Positions 17,038 to 25,923 of a DNA stretch of 64,000 bases are shown here, in pieces. The notes below the pieces were generated by a model that was not told the DNA's origin, made no database searches, and worked only from the letters and a program-made list of their open reading frames with translations. How positions within the stretch are numbered: position 1 is the stretch's first letter; each line of letters begins with the position of its first letter. This DNA is from Pontibacter lucknowensis. GTDB lineage: Bacteria > Bacteroidota > Bacteroidia > Cytophagales > Hymenobacteraceae. The DNA lies in assembly GCF_900156415.1 (NCBI RefSeq), contig NZ_FTNM01000005.1, positions 248,001 through 312,000 of the forward strand, read 5' to 3'. The translations under genes were made by a program, and so were the position numbers.

Positions 17038-18261
17038 CTAAAGGGCATTCACAAAGTAAAGCACACCGACCGAGAACAAGTGCAGCTTCTGATTCGGGTT
17101 ACTTACCCCTACTGCATTGTTATACTGTGACGTGTTGTAGTAATAGTAACTAAACAACCGCATTTCCTGGCTGGCAATAGGCTTGTATTCAAGGCCTGCC
17201 AAAAGGCCGGTATGCTCTCTGAAATTGTCTCCGATCTCGCTGTCTTTTCGGTGACTGGCCGTTTCGTAAAAGCCTTTGGCAGTTACAAACCACTTGGGTA
17301 TAAACTCATAATCTACGCGGAGCACGGCTGTCTTGTAATTGATGTCTTGCAGAAAAACCGGAGTAAACCCCGGAGTAGGAGCCATAAATGTATTGACAGC
17401 CGGCGACCCAATATTAGGATAGTCCACGGACATGTTGGTGCTCTGCAAGTCGAGGTAAGCTTTAAACCGGTCGAGCACAACCTGGTTGCCGATGGATACG
17501 GCATGATCTGTTTTACCCCTGGCGAACTGCGAAATATTATAGCTGTAAAAAGTCTGCCATTTTTCATCCAATAGATTGCCCAGCCACGCAACGTATAAGC
17601 CAAAAGGTGTTTTTGACGGCCTTAGTCCGTCTGTGTTGTAGCCTGTCGTGTTGTAGATCGTGTTGAAATTGCTGTTAGAGGTATTGTGCAGTTGTAACTG
17701 GAAGGTATGGTTCTCAGTGACATCGTAGCCGAGCTTCATGGCGAGTAAAAACAGGTTCAGCTGCCTGTTCACGTATTCGGTATATTGGTATTCAAAAGTG
17801 GGGTTTTTGTCAAACTCCCAGCTCCCCACACTCGCGGATTGCTTTCCTGCTGTCAGATGCCATTTCTTTCCGGTGCCAAACCGATAAGTTAAATTCGCAT
17901 GATCAACAGCGCCTGGGGCATTATCTAAACTATTTTGAGCAAAGCTTCTGTTTAGCCGGTACCGTATGCGAAAACTCAGATCCGGCGTGACATCTCCCCT
18001 CAGTTCCATCCGTGCTTCGTTCAAATTAACGGATGCCTGATTGGAAGCACCACTCGGGAAATCTACTGAGCTTCGAAGTAGAAAATTCACATCTATCCTT
18101 TCGCTCAAACCCGATAAGCTGCCATCTGAGATTCCTTGAATTGTAGGCGTTTTATTAGAGCTTGTGCTATCCGTACTACTCTTCTCGATTCCGGTATTTT
18201 GAGCAAATACAGACTGAACTACAAATAGTTGGATAATAAAAGAGAGGAAATACTTATTCAT
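17038..18261 (-). CDS. Outer-membrane porin, phosphate-selective porin O/P-like
   Basis: About 407 residues: signal peptide (MNKYFLSFIIQLFVVQSVFAQ) followed by a beta-barrel rich in alternating aromatic strands, e.g. LNEARMELRGDVTPDLSFR, NLTYRFGTGKKWHLTAGKQ and a last strand LFSVGVLYFV. The residue pattern around AGKQ and FEYQYTEYVNRQ is that of the Porin_O_P family. The ATG at 18261 is preferred over the open frame from 18324 because it begins the signal peptide directly. It follows the TonB receptor by 81 bp on the same strand, so it may supply passive entry for the same substrate set; the actual solute is unknown. Confidence 0.8.
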   Translation of the reverse strand: MNKYFLSFIIQLFVVQSVFAQNTGIEKSSTDSTSSNKTPTIQGISDGSLSGLSERIDVNFLLRSSVDFPSGASNQASVNLNEARMELRGDVTPDLSFRIRYRLNRSFAQNSLDNAPGAVDHANLTYRFGTGKKWHLTAGKQSASVGSWEFDKNPTFEYQYTEYVNRQLNLFLLAMKLGYDVTENHTFQLQLHNTSNSNFNTIYNTTGYNTDGLRPSKTPFGLYVAWLGNLLDEKWQTFYSYNISQFARGKTDHAVSIGNQVVLDRFKAYLDLQSTNMSVDYPNIGSPAVNTFMAPTPGFTPVFLQDINYKTAVLRVDYEFIPKWFVTAKGFYETASHRKDSEIGDNFREHTGLLAGLEYKPIASQEMRLFSYYYYNTSQYNNAVGVSNPNQKLHLFSVGVLYFVNAL

Positions 18262-18342
18262 TGATATGGTTTTAGATAAACATTCCTGAAAGGCCGTAAA
18301 ACCTGTGCGTAAGTTTTGTTTCATGTTACTAGTATATTGGTT

Positions 18343-20790
18343 TTAAAAGGTATAGCCGACCGATAGAATAAAGTGGCGTGGGGCACCGGGAAAGGCCCGC
18401 TGATAATCGTAGCCGCCCACGAAGTAGAATTCATCGAACAGGTTGTTGACGTTCAGGCTCAGCCTAAACTTATTGGCACGGTAAAAGGCCGCCGCGTTCA
18501 GTACCGCATATTCAGGCCAGTAGCCCCAGACCCAATCTCCTGTGTGCGTGTCCTGCACCTGTCGCTCCATCTTACGCTCGCCCACGTAGTTGCCGCCCAA
18601 GGCCAGCCCGAAGCCTTCCAGACCAGCACCCGTGAAGGTATATTTAGCCCACAACCCAGCCGAGTGCCTCGGCGCATTGGGTGTCATGGTCCCTTTTTCG
18701 GATTCCATTTCAGTGGTCACTATTTCAGTATGGTTAAAAGCATAGTTCAGGCTCAGGTTGAAGGCGGCACTTACACTGCCGTTCATCTCCAGCTCCACGC
18801 CCTGAGACTTAATGCGCCCGTTCTGCCGGTAGATGGGGTTGCCCGTGTCTGTCACCTGCCCGGTGTTCACCAGCGTGTTCCGCTTCTCGATGTGGAAGGC
18901 CGACAGCGACGCGAACAGGCGCTTGTTCAGGAACTCACCCTTGAGCCCTGACTCCGCTTGAAAGCTGGTTTCGCTATTGAAAGGTGCGTCGCTGCCGTAA
19001 TTCTCGGGGTTGCGCACGAAAGCGGGATCAATGGGTTTGAAGCCATGGCTGTAGCTGGCGAAGTAGTTCAGGTTGTCGAGCAACTTGTAGGTGAGCCCCG
19101 CTCTTGGCAGGAGCACATTCTGATGCACCTTTTCTTCTCCGTTGTCATACACTCGCTGGTCACGGAAGAACTCCTGCCGCAGGCCCAGCAACAGGCGCAG
19201 GCGGTCGGTCACGGTGATTTGGTCTTGCAGGTATAGCCCTGTGGTGCTGTAGCTGGTGTTGAGGTAGTCTACAAAGAACGGCGACAGCGGCAGGCGAATG
19301 TACTTGCTCGGGTCGCGGAGTTCGTAGGTCGGGTTGTTGAGGTCGAAAGTAAGGGGAACAGGCTGTCCATCCACTTCCATCCGGCGCGCCTCCCACTGGT
19401 GTCCCCGCTTATCCGCTTCAAATTTGATGTAGTCCATACCTGCCACCACATCGTGACGCAACCAGCCTGTGTTGCCACTGAGGGCGAAGTATACGGAGAG
19501 GTTGTCGGTATAGTCGTTTATCTTTTTCTCCAGATACCGCATGTTCATGATGGTATTGGCAGGTGCATCGGCAAAGGTGTTGAGGGTACGGTGCTCGCTC
19601 AGTTCTTCGTGGTACACAAATTTCATGTAGGCCGCGTTGAAAGACAGCCAATCGGTGAGGCGGTGGTTGAGCGATCCGTTGAATGAGATGTCATTTACAC
19701 GATAGTAGTCGCTGGGCTGACTCAGGGTGAAAGAACGCGGCAAGGCATACAGGTCACCGCCCCGTATACCCATACCGCGGTCGAGGTAGCCGTCGAACTG
19801 GCTGTAGACCAACTCGGCGTTGACGGTGGTATTTGCGGTGGGGCGAAAGGTAACGGTAGGTGCAATCATCAGGGAGCTGCGGTCGTTCACGTCCCGGAAG
19901 GTCTTGGTGTCTTCGTAGCCGATGTTGAGCCGGTAGAGCAAAGACTTGTCTTCGTTGAGCGGACCTGTCAGGTCGAGCGTGGTGCGCATAGTCTGGAAAC
20001 TGCCGACAGAGAAACTCACCGCTTTGCGGCTTTCGTCCAGCGGCTTCTTAGTCACCAGATTCACTGTACCCCCCGGGTTGATGTCGCCGAAGAGGGCGGC
20101 ACCAGGACCTTTGAGCACTTCCACACTCTCAATGTTCACCGTGAGCGGCACCCGAAAAAAGCTCGTGCCAAACCCGTAGCCCGAGCGCAGTCCGTTCACC
20201 AGCCTATACCCTGTATCGTAGCCGTTGCGGAAGCCGCGGATAGTCAGGTCGTCGTAGGCCGAGTACTGGGTTACTCCCGCCAGGTTCTGCACCACATCCG
20301 TTACCAGAAAAGCTTGCTGGTCCTCTATCAGCTCCTTAGTCACCGAAGAGATGGTCTGCGGTACGTCCACCACCCTGCTCTGCAGTTTGGTGCCCAAAAA
20401 GCTGTAGTCGTTCACGTAGTTGGTTTCCTTGCGTCCCGTCACCAGCACCTCCTGCATCACGTGCGTCTGGCGGTCCAGCACCACGTCCAGCCATACATGG
20501 GGCGACTGTTCGGTCAGGGTAAAAGGAACGGTTTTGTCCACCATGCCCAGCCCTTTCACCAACAAGGTATAGCGTCCGTACGGCAGCCCGTCAATTTTGA
20601 AAGTGCCATCCAGGGCGGTTACATTCCCAACTGAGGCATCTTTTATACCTACCGAAACCCCGACTAAGGCTTCTCCTTTTCCGTCTTTCACCTTACCGCC
20701 CACACTGCCAGTTGGCTGGGCAAAGACAGGTATAGAAAGTAGGTATAGCACCAGCAGGCTCAGTATACCTTGCATCGATCTTGCAGACAT
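18343..20790 (-). CDS. TonB-dependent metal-chelate receptor, nickel candidate
   Basis: An 815-residue outer-membrane receptor: signal peptide to about residue 24, a CarboxypepD_reg-like domain (GSVGGKVKDGKGEALVGVSV), a siderophore-type plug (VDVPQTISSVTKELIED, LTIRGF, VEVLKGPGAALFGDINPGG) and a 22-strand barrel ending FILSVGYTF. By family alone it would be called a siderophore receptor (FhuA/FecA group). Its genes lie in one array with a FecBCD-type importer and the complete urease/nickel-chaperone set, so nickel or a nickel chelate is the more attractive substrate; that is inference. It starts 3 bp after the GNAT gene ends. Confidence 0.88.
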   Translation of the reverse strand: MSARSMQGILSLLVLYLLSIPVFAQPTGSVGGKVKDGKGEALVGVSVGIKDASVGNVTALDGTFKIDGLPYGRYTLLVKGLGMVDKTVPFTLTEQSPHVWLDVVLDRQTHVMQEVLVTGRKETNYVNDYSFLGTKLQSRVVDVPQTISSVTKELIEDQQAFLVTDVVQNLAGVTQYSAYDDLTIRGFRNGYDTGYRLVNGLRSGYGFGTSFFRVPLTVNIESVEVLKGPGAALFGDINPGGTVNLVTKKPLDESRKAVSFSVGSFQTMRTTLDLTGPLNEDKSLLYRLNIGYEDTKTFRDVNDRSSLMIAPTVTFRPTANTTVNAELVYSQFDGYLDRGMGIRGGDLYALPRSFTLSQPSDYYRVNDISFNGSLNHRLTDWLSFNAAYMKFVYHEELSEHRTLNTFADAPANTIMNMRYLEKKINDYTDNLSVYFALSGNTGWLRHDVVAGMDYIKFEADKRGHQWEARRMEVDGQPVPLTFDLNNPTYELRDPSKYIRLPLSPFFVDYLNTSYSTTGLYLQDQITVTDRLRLLLGLRQEFFRDQRVYDNGEEKVHQNVLLPRAGLTYKLLDNLNYFASYSHGFKPIDPAFVRNPENYGSDAPFNSETSFQAESGLKGEFLNKRLFASLSAFHIEKRNTLVNTGQVTDTGNPIYRQNGRIKSQGVELEMNGSVSAAFNLSLNYAFNHTEIVTTEMESEKGTMTPNAPRHSAGLWAKYTFTGAGLEGFGLALGGNYVGERKMERQVQDTHTGDWVWGYWPEYAVLNAAAFYRANKFRLSLNVNNLFDEFYFVGGYDYQRAFPGAPRHFILSVGYTF

Positions 20791-20793
20791 CGG

Positions 20794-21345
20794 TCAGGTC
20801 AGTTTTAGCTCCGTCGCTTTGTGTTGGTTTATATTGTTTTCGCTTAGCTCTTTCAGTTGCAGCTCCATGTGGATGGCCTGGTAAACAGGTGTTTCATCCT
20901 GACAAACCAGCCGGAAACCTTGCTTTGCCCAGAACTCCTGTGCTCCGGAAAGAAAAGGATGGGTATGCAGGTAGAGCATTTCGATGCCTTTGCGTTCGGC
21001 TTCTTCTTTCAGGGCGCTGACAAGGCAGGTCCCCAGACCGACTTTCCGGAGAGAAGGCTCCACGTAGAGCTTTTGCACTTCGGTAGTCAGCTGTCTTTCG
21101 TAGTTGAGATGGGTAAAGCGGTGGTCATAGGTCCGCATGCCGATGGTGCCAACGATAGTATCAGAAAGATCGGTAGCTACCAAAAAAACGGCATACTTGT
21201 CCTCGATGTAAGAAGCTTCGAAATGTGCCAGGTCGTGCGGCAATTTGCCATGGTCTATCATCGGGAACAGCTCCTTCCGGAAATCCATCACATAAGCGAC
21301 CAACTCTGGTATCAGCTCCTTTGCTATAGGTTTTATCTGTATCAT
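20794..21345 (-). CDS. GNAT-family N-acetyltransferase in the transporter operon
   Basis: A 183-residue GNAT enzyme. The acetyl-CoA site is visible as VEPSLRKVGLGTCLVSALKEEA (R/Q-x-x-G-x-G/A type), preceded by the strand with TIGMRTYD and followed by LYLHTHPFLSGAQEFWAKQGF. The acceptor is unknown. It sits without gaps between the ABC ATPase gene (its ATG abuts that stop) and the TonB receptor, so it is cotranscribed with both and may modify a metal chelator or transporter component; this is speculation from position. Confidence 0.85.
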   Translation of the reverse strand: MIQIKPIAKELIPELVAYVMDFRKELFPMIDHGKLPHDLAHFEASYIEDKYAVFLVATDLSDTIVGTIGMRTYDHRFTHLNYERQLTTEVQKLYVEPSLRKVGLGTCLVSALKEEAERKGIEMLYLHTHPFLSGAQEFWAKQGFRLVCQDETPVYQAIHMELQLKELSENNINQHKATELKLT

Positions 21346-22122
21346 TTAGTTTATCTTTCTGCCGGGTACCACCATCATTTTGTTGTTCACCTGCACAGTC
21401 GTAAAGTGCACGTCATACACATATTCCAGGAAATTGCTGTCGTGGTAGTCGAACGCTTCTGTTGGCGTCACCACGGTTTTGTCTTTCATGAAGTAGCACT
21501 GGTCGGCGTACAGGAAAGCCATATTCGGGTCGTGCATGATGGCGATCACCGTCAGGTCATTTTCCGTCAGCTTTTTTAGCTTCTCCAGCACGTAGGTCTG
21601 GTAGTACACATCGAGGTGGTTGGTGGGCTCGTCGAGCAAAATAATGCGGGGGTTCTGCACCAGCACCCGCGCAATCATGACCAGTTGCTGTTCCCCACCC
21701 GACAGCTCGGTATAAGGCCTGTCCGCCAGGTGGCTGATGCCCAGTTCCTCAATGGCCTGCCCTACTTTTTCCATGTCGCTCTTCTTCGGACTGAAAGCCG
21801 AGAAAGCCGCCCTGCCCGTCAACACCACGTCTTTCACCTGAAAAGGGAACACCGATTTGTGAAACTGCGGCAGGAAGCCGAGCACACGGGCGCAATCTGA
21901 GAAAGACATTTTGCTGCGCTCCTTTCCCATCAATTTCACGGAGCCATACTGGTACTTCTGCAGGCCCGCCATAATGTTGAAAAGCGTAGACTTGCCGCTG
22001 CCGTTGCGCCCGAGCAGTACCGAGAAACGGTTGGCTGGGAAGGCCACATCCACTCTCTCGAGTATGGGCGTTTTGCCATACCCGAAACTGAGGTTCTCTA
22101 CTTCTATCGCCACATCTGTCAT
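21346..22122 (-). CDS. FecE/BtuD-type ABC transporter ATPase
   Basis: ATPase of a type II ABC importer. Walker A LGRNGSGKST is at residues 38-46, the Q-loop LPQFHKSVFPF, signature LSGGEQQ, Walker B IILLDEPTNHLD and switch His in IAIMHD follow in order; length 258 is typical. It overlaps the permease gene by 4 bp, so translation is coupled. With the permease and the binding lipoprotein it forms a complete importer for a metal chelate; nickel is proposed from the urease genes upstream. Confidence 0.93.
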   Translation of the reverse strand: MTDVAIEVENLSFGYGKTPILERVDVAFPANRFSVLLGRNGSGKSTLFNIMAGLQKYQYGSVKLMGKERSKMSFSDCARVLGFLPQFHKSVFPFQVKDVVLTGRAAFSAFSPKKSDMEKVGQAIEELGISHLADRPYTELSGGEQQLVMIARVLVQNPRIILLDEPTNHLDVYYQTYVLEKLKKLTENDLTVIAIMHDPNMAFLYADQCYFMKDKTVVTPTEAFDYHDSNFLEYVYDVHFTTVQVNNKMMVVPGRKIN

Positions 22123-23126
22123 ACCCAGTTGATTTTGTTTTTCTTCATTAAGAAGAGGAAAAAAGGTGCCCCCAGCAGCATCGTGAAAATGCCGATTGGG
22201 ATCTCGAAGTCCATTAGTGAGCGGGAGAAGTTATCGATGATCACCAGAAAGGACCCGCCAAAGAAGATGTTGGCTGGCATGGCTTTGCGGTTATCCGGCC
22301 CCACCATCATGCGGGTGAGGTGCGGGATGAACAGACCATACATACTGATGACACCGGCCGCCGCCACTGAGGTGGACGTCGTGAGCGTAGCCAGCGCAAC
22401 CAAAGTCGCCTTATCTGCCGTCGGATTCACGCCCACGGCTTTTGCCTCCTGTTCGCCCAGTGCCAATAAGTTAAGGCGCCAGCGCATCAGGTACATGCCC
22501 ACAATGCCTATACCTACCGGCAATGCCGCCGTGTTGAGTTTATCCCAGGAGGCGTGGTGCAGGTTGCCCATCGTCCATTGCACAATCGCCTGTAATTTAT
22601 AAGGATCGCTGATGTACTGCACCACCGTGAGCGAGGCCGTAAAGATGCCCGACACAATCATACCTGAAAGGATGACCGCCACAATAGAGGATTTGTTGTT
22701 GCTAAAGGCAAAGGAGTAAGTCATAATAACAGAGGCCACTCCCAACACAAAGGCCATCACGTTGATGTGCAACAGCGGGAAGGCAATCGCCAGCGCCGCT
22801 CCAAAAGCAGAGCCCGAGGAAATACCCAGCACATAAGGGTCCACGAGCGGATTGCGGAAGATACCCTGCAAGGCTCCTCCCGAGGAAGCCAAGCCCGCAC
22901 CAATGATAAATGTGAGCAATACCCTGGGCAGGCGCACATTCTCGATGATGTTGTTGAGCATGTATACCTTGGTCGAGTTCTCGTGAATGCCGCCGTTCAG
23001 CGCGGCTTTGCCCCAATCCCAATAATCCGCGAACACCAGCCCCTGCGACGGACCTACCGTCAGGGAATACAGCAACAGCGGTATAGGCAGGCCGTAGATC
23101 AGGAAGCCAGTCAGTACTTTTCTCAT
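22119..23126 (-). CDS. FecCD/BtuC-type ABC transporter permease
   Basis: A 335-residue polytopic inner-membrane protein of the FecCD family. Signatures: ENVRLPRVLLTFIIGAGLA, then SGGALQGIFRNPLVDPYVLG, the GSAFGAALA helix, LGEQEAKAVGVN (ATPase-contact loop) and FIPHLTRMMVGPDNR near the end. Such permeases work as homodimers importing vitamin B12, haem or metal chelates. It overlaps by 4 bp both the binding-protein gene before it and the ATPase gene after it, giving a strictly coupled trio. Confidence 0.93.
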   Translation of the reverse strand: MRKVLTGFLIYGLPIPLLLYSLTVGPSQGLVFADYWDWGKAALNGGIHENSTKVYMLNNIIENVRLPRVLLTFIIGAGLASSGGALQGIFRNPLVDPYVLGISSGSAFGAALAIAFPLLHINVMAFVLGVASVIMTYSFAFSNNKSSIVAVILSGMIVSGIFTASLTVVQYISDPYKLQAIVQWTMGNLHHASWDKLNTAALPVGIGIVGMYLMRWRLNLLALGEQEAKAVGVNPTADKATLVALATLTTSTSVAAAGVISMYGLFIPHLTRMMVGPDNRKAMPANIFFGGSFLVIIDNFSRSLMDFEIPIGIFTMLLGAPFFLFLMKKNKINWV

Positions 23127-24160
23127 TCAAGCAAGGCAGTGGCTTTGGCACCATACAAATTCGTCATGATATCCCTTCGGTTCTCGTCGAGGTCGAAGTT
23201 CTCGCTGCCGCCATAAGCAACATTGTGCAGCTCGATAGCGGCATACATAATTTTGAGAGTATGTGGGTCGTAGAAAAACGGCGGATTCAGCACGTGCACG
23301 TTTTTGTTTTTCACAGCCTTGAGCACCGCCAGTTCTTTCTTGTCATACAGCACCTGCGGTTCGGTGCTCCAGAGCAAAATCAGGTCAGGATCCCATGCTA
23401 TCAGCGTTTCGGGGTTAATGTTGGGCTGGTCCAGTTCAAAGGTGCAGGCGTTGTTCACACCCGCTAACCGGAAGCACTCCGCCATGCGGCTGTTCTGGCC
23501 CGAAGTGGAGTAGATTCGCCCGCCTGACCACGCATAGTACACCGACTTTTTTTGCTCAATGTGATCTGTCGCTTTCGCAATCTCATCGAGCTTGCGACGG
23601 GTATAGCCCAGCAATTCTACGGCCCGCTCGTGCGTACCTGTCAGTTTGCCGATGCTCTCGATCTCCTCAAACAATTGCTCGTTGTTCTGCGGCGATACGG
23701 CAAACACGTTTATACCTAAACTTTCGAGCAAACGAATGGCGTCGGTCTGGCCGGAGGCGATGATCACCAGATCCGGCTTGAGGGCCAGCACACTTTCGAT
23801 GTTGGTGGAGGTTTCCCAGTTACCTGGAGCGGGCAGCTCTTTTCGGGCAATGCGTGGGTCCAGTTTGCTGAAATACTTAAAGGTCTCGGGGTTGGTGTAG
23901 ATGTTATTCTGTATACCTACCACGGTATGCTCCGCATTCAGCATATACATGCCGTCCAAAGCGCCCTGATACAGCACAATCACACGCTGGGCTGGCTCGC
24001 TCAAACGGATCTCCTTCCCCCGAATATCATTCACTACAATCGCATCAGCCGCTGTTGCCTTCACGTCGCCGCTCTCGCTCTGGCAGGCGCTCAACAAAAG
24101 CATACAAGCACACATAACCATCACCAGACGAGCGGCCATTCTCTCTCTCCAATACGTCAT
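23123..24160 (-). CDS. FecB/BtuF-type substrate-binding lipoprotein
   Basis: Binding protein of the metal-chelate importer. The preferred ATG at 24160 gives a lipoprotein signal with lipobox LLSAC (Cys26). The mature protein has the type III fold of the TroA/FecB group: VNDIRGKEIRLSEPAQRVIVLY, VLALKPDLVIIAS, and LIAWDPDLILLW on the second lobe. Residues that would show nickel binding cannot be named from sequence alone. A strong hairpin separates it from the upstream ureE paralogue, so the transport genes may have their own promoter in the 24161-24315 gap. Confidence 0.9.
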   Translation of the reverse strand: MTYWRERMAARLVMVMCACMLLLSACQSESGDVKATAADAIVVNDIRGKEIRLSEPAQRVIVLYQGALDGMYMLNAEHTVVGIQNNIYTNPETFKYFSKLDPRIARKELPAPGNWETSTNIESVLALKPDLVIIASGQTDAIRLLESLGINVFAVSPQNNEQLFEEIESIGKLTGTHERAVELLGYTRRKLDEIAKATDHIEQKKSVYYAWSGGRIYSTSGQNSRMAECFRLAGVNNACTFELDQPNINPETLIAWDPDLILLWSTEPQVLYDKKELAVLKAVKNKNVHVLNPPFFYDPHTLKIMYAAIELHNVAYGGSENFDLDENRRDIMTNLYGAKATALLE

Positions 24161-24246
24161 ACTTTCTTCACAAAATCGCTGAGTGCTTTTTCCTGAGACC
24201 ATTTTAATTATCCAGTCTTTATACCTTGACTCTTGCCTACCAAAAG

Positions 24247-24287
24247 GCAGACTGTTCCGCTTGCCTTGGCTGGAACAGTCTGCTTTT
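24247..24287 (-). terminator. 12-bp perfect hairpin between urease-accessory and transport genes
   Basis: GCAGACTGTTCC (24247-24258) pairs perfectly with GGAACAGTCTGC (24272-24283), 13-nt loop, with an A-run on one side and a T-run on the other. On the minus strand it follows the last urease-accessory gene and precedes the binding-protein gene. It could terminate the urease mRNA fully or partly and so set the ratio of the two halves. Confidence 0.75.
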
Positions 24288-24315
24288 CAGCTTTTAGCTA
24301 AACTTATATTTTCAT

Positions 24316-24819
24316 CTATACCTGTCGCTCGCTCTCAATCTGCCGCTTATTACCATAGGCCTTGACCATCTGCGCAGGGTGCAGCACCCGTTCCTCAATC
24401 TCAATCACGAATTCTCCGCTGAGCAGCAACTGGTACAGCGGCGCATCGTAGGCCACACATACCTCGTTCTGTTCGGTGATGAAAATCGGCACATGCTTGT
24501 TACCGATCTCGAAACAGATCGTGCCCACTTCCTGCAGACCCCGCGGGTATAGCACGATGCAGTCGCATGGCTTTATCTTCAGCATGATCGCCCGCTCCTC
24601 TGACAGGTATAGCAGGTCCCCGTCTTCCAGCGGGCCTCTATGCGACTTCTCCACCAGCACTTCTACTCCGCCCTGCGTCTTCTTTTTCATCCGCGACTTG
24701 GAGGCCTCGTACCATTCTATCTCGAAAAAGTCGATCATGCGGCCGCTCAGGTTCTGCTCCTTGGCAAGCGCCCGCGTCACCACTAGCGGCTCCGTCAGCA
24801 TAGATAACTCGGTTGCCAT
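24316..24819 (-). CDS. Second UreE-type urease nickel chaperone
   Basis: A 167-residue paralogue of the UreE encoded at 28267. Both share the line PLEDGDLLYL, the ERAI segment, a PC-x-CIV strand and GTICFEIGNKH, whose His corresponds to the conserved nickel-binding His96 of Klebsiella UreE. Neither has a His-rich tail. UreE delivers nickel to the UreG/UreF/UreD/apo-urease complex. This copy differs in its N-terminus and C-terminus (EIEERVLHPAQ) and is joined to hypB with 6 bp between, not to the ureEFG block, suggesting a role with HypA/HypB or as a nickel store. That division of labour is inference. Confidence 0.82.
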   Translation of the reverse strand: MATELSMLTEPLVVTRALAKEQNLSGRMIDFFEIEWYEASKSRMKKKTQGGVEVLVEKSHRGPLEDGDLLYLSEERAIMLKIKPCDCIVLYPRGLQEVGTICFEIGNKHVPIFITEQNEVCVAYDAPLYQLLLSGEFVIEIEERVLHPAQMVKAYGNKRQIESERQV

Positions 24820-24825
24820 GTACTA

Positions 24826-25545
24826 CTAAGCCGTCGCCAGCTTGGCTTTTTTCTTCTCTTCTACTTTGGCCAACAGCCAGTTGCACCAATCGTCCATGCC
24901 ATCGCCTTTCAGGCTGCTGATGCTTATCACTTCTATGGTCGGGTTCACTTCGCGGGCATCCTGCGTGGCGGCCTCTACCGAGAAAGGCACATAAGGCAGC
25001 AGGTCGGCTTTGGAAACCACCATCAGCTCGCTGGTCAGGAACATGCGCGGGTATTTCTTTGGCTTGTCGTCGCCCTCGGTCGCAGCCAGCACGGTTACCC
25101 GAATGTCTTCGCCCAGGTCAAAGGCGGCAGGGCAAACCAGATTGCCCACGTTCTCAATGAAGAGAAGATCAACGCCCGTCAGGTCGATGTGGTCGAGTGC
25201 CTGCAGAATCATCTGGGCCTCGATGTGGCACATGCCGCCTGTTACGATCTGCAGCGCGTTAATACCCACTTCTTTCATGCGGATGGCGTCGCGGTCGGTT
25301 TCAGGGTCACCTACCAACACAGCCATATTCAGTTTGTCGCTCAGGCGCTTGCCGGTTTCCTGCATCAGGGTGGTTTTGCCGCTGCCCGGAGAGGAACACA
25401 CGTTGATCACCAGCACATCAGGCAATCTGTCGCGGATGGCTTTGGCGACGAAGTCGTTAGCTTTTAACAGGTTGAGGGTGGTGTTATCGCACTGCACAGA
25501 GCCTACCGGCATTCTGTTGCTTTTAGGCATGGATGGTGTACTCAT
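24826..25545 (-). CDS. hypB: Nickel-insertion GTPase HypB
   Basis: SIMIBI-class GTPase that gives nickel to hydrogenase or, as in Helicobacter, also to urease. The 239-residue protein has the P-loop CSSPGSGKTT, the metal/dimer motif GGMCHIEA, switch region FIENVGNLVCPA, and a guanine motif VVSKADLLPY (S/N-K-x-D type). It lacks the N-terminal His-rich stretch of some HypB proteins. No hydrogenase gene is visible; its location between hypA and the second ureE, within urease genes, points to urease maturation. Confidence 0.95.
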   Translation of the reverse strand: MSTPSMPKSNRMPVGSVQCDNTTLNLLKANDFVAKAIRDRLPDVLVINVCSSPGSGKTTLMQETGKRLSDKLNMAVLVGDPETDRDAIRMKEVGINALQIVTGGMCHIEAQMILQALDHIDLTGVDLLFIENVGNLVCPAAFDLGEDIRVTVLAATEGDDKPKKYPRMFLTSELMVVSKADLLPYVPFSVEAATQDAREVNPTIEVISISSLKGDGMDDWCNWLLAKVEEKKKAKLATA

Positions 25546-25569
25546 ATCTATATCTTTTAAGTCTTAGGG

Positions 25570-25914
25570 TTAATTCTCTAAAAATTCAATGCGGCTGATC
25601 TGCAGCTCCTCTCCCTGCACAATGTTTTTGGAGGGAGTGCCGCAGTCGCACACAAACTTGTGCCGTTTCACTTCGAAGTCTTTGTCGCAGGCGGCACAGT
25701 GGGCGATAATGGGCAGCAAAAGCACCTCCAGCTCAATGTCGGCCAGTTGCGGCTCTTCCATGATCAGGGCCTCAAAGGCGTTCTGGATCAGGATGGGCTG
25801 TATATTGCTCAGCAAACCCGCCTCTATCTGCACTTTCGTTATCCGCTCAAACTTGTCGGGATAGGTTTCCTGCAGTGTTTCAAAGACGTTCCGTACAATC
25901 GAAATCTCGTGCAT
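25570..25914 (-). CDS. hypA: Nickel metallochaperone HypA
   Basis: A 114-residue partner of HypB. The N-terminal MHE (His2 binds nickel in HypA proteins) and EIxIV helix are present, and the C-terminal ribbon has CAAC then FVCDCGTPSKN. Typical HypA zinc sites are two CxxC pairs; here the second is shortened to CxC in the DNA. GEEL follows as normal. Its place after ureD and before hypB supports a urease role. Confidence 0.93.
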   Translation of the reverse strand: MHEISIVRNVFETLQETYPDKFERITKVQIEAGLLSNIQPILIQNAFEALIMEEPQLADIELEVLLLPIIAHCAACDKDFEVKRHKFVCDCGTPSKNIVQGEELQISRIEFLEN

Positions 25915-25923
25915 GGTTTCTCT

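Noticed and set aside
18343-20790. Calling the receptor a siderophore receptor without qualification
   Set aside because: The plug domain fits that family, but no siderophore synthesis or Fur-box-like site was recognised and the gene is in a urease/nickel array.
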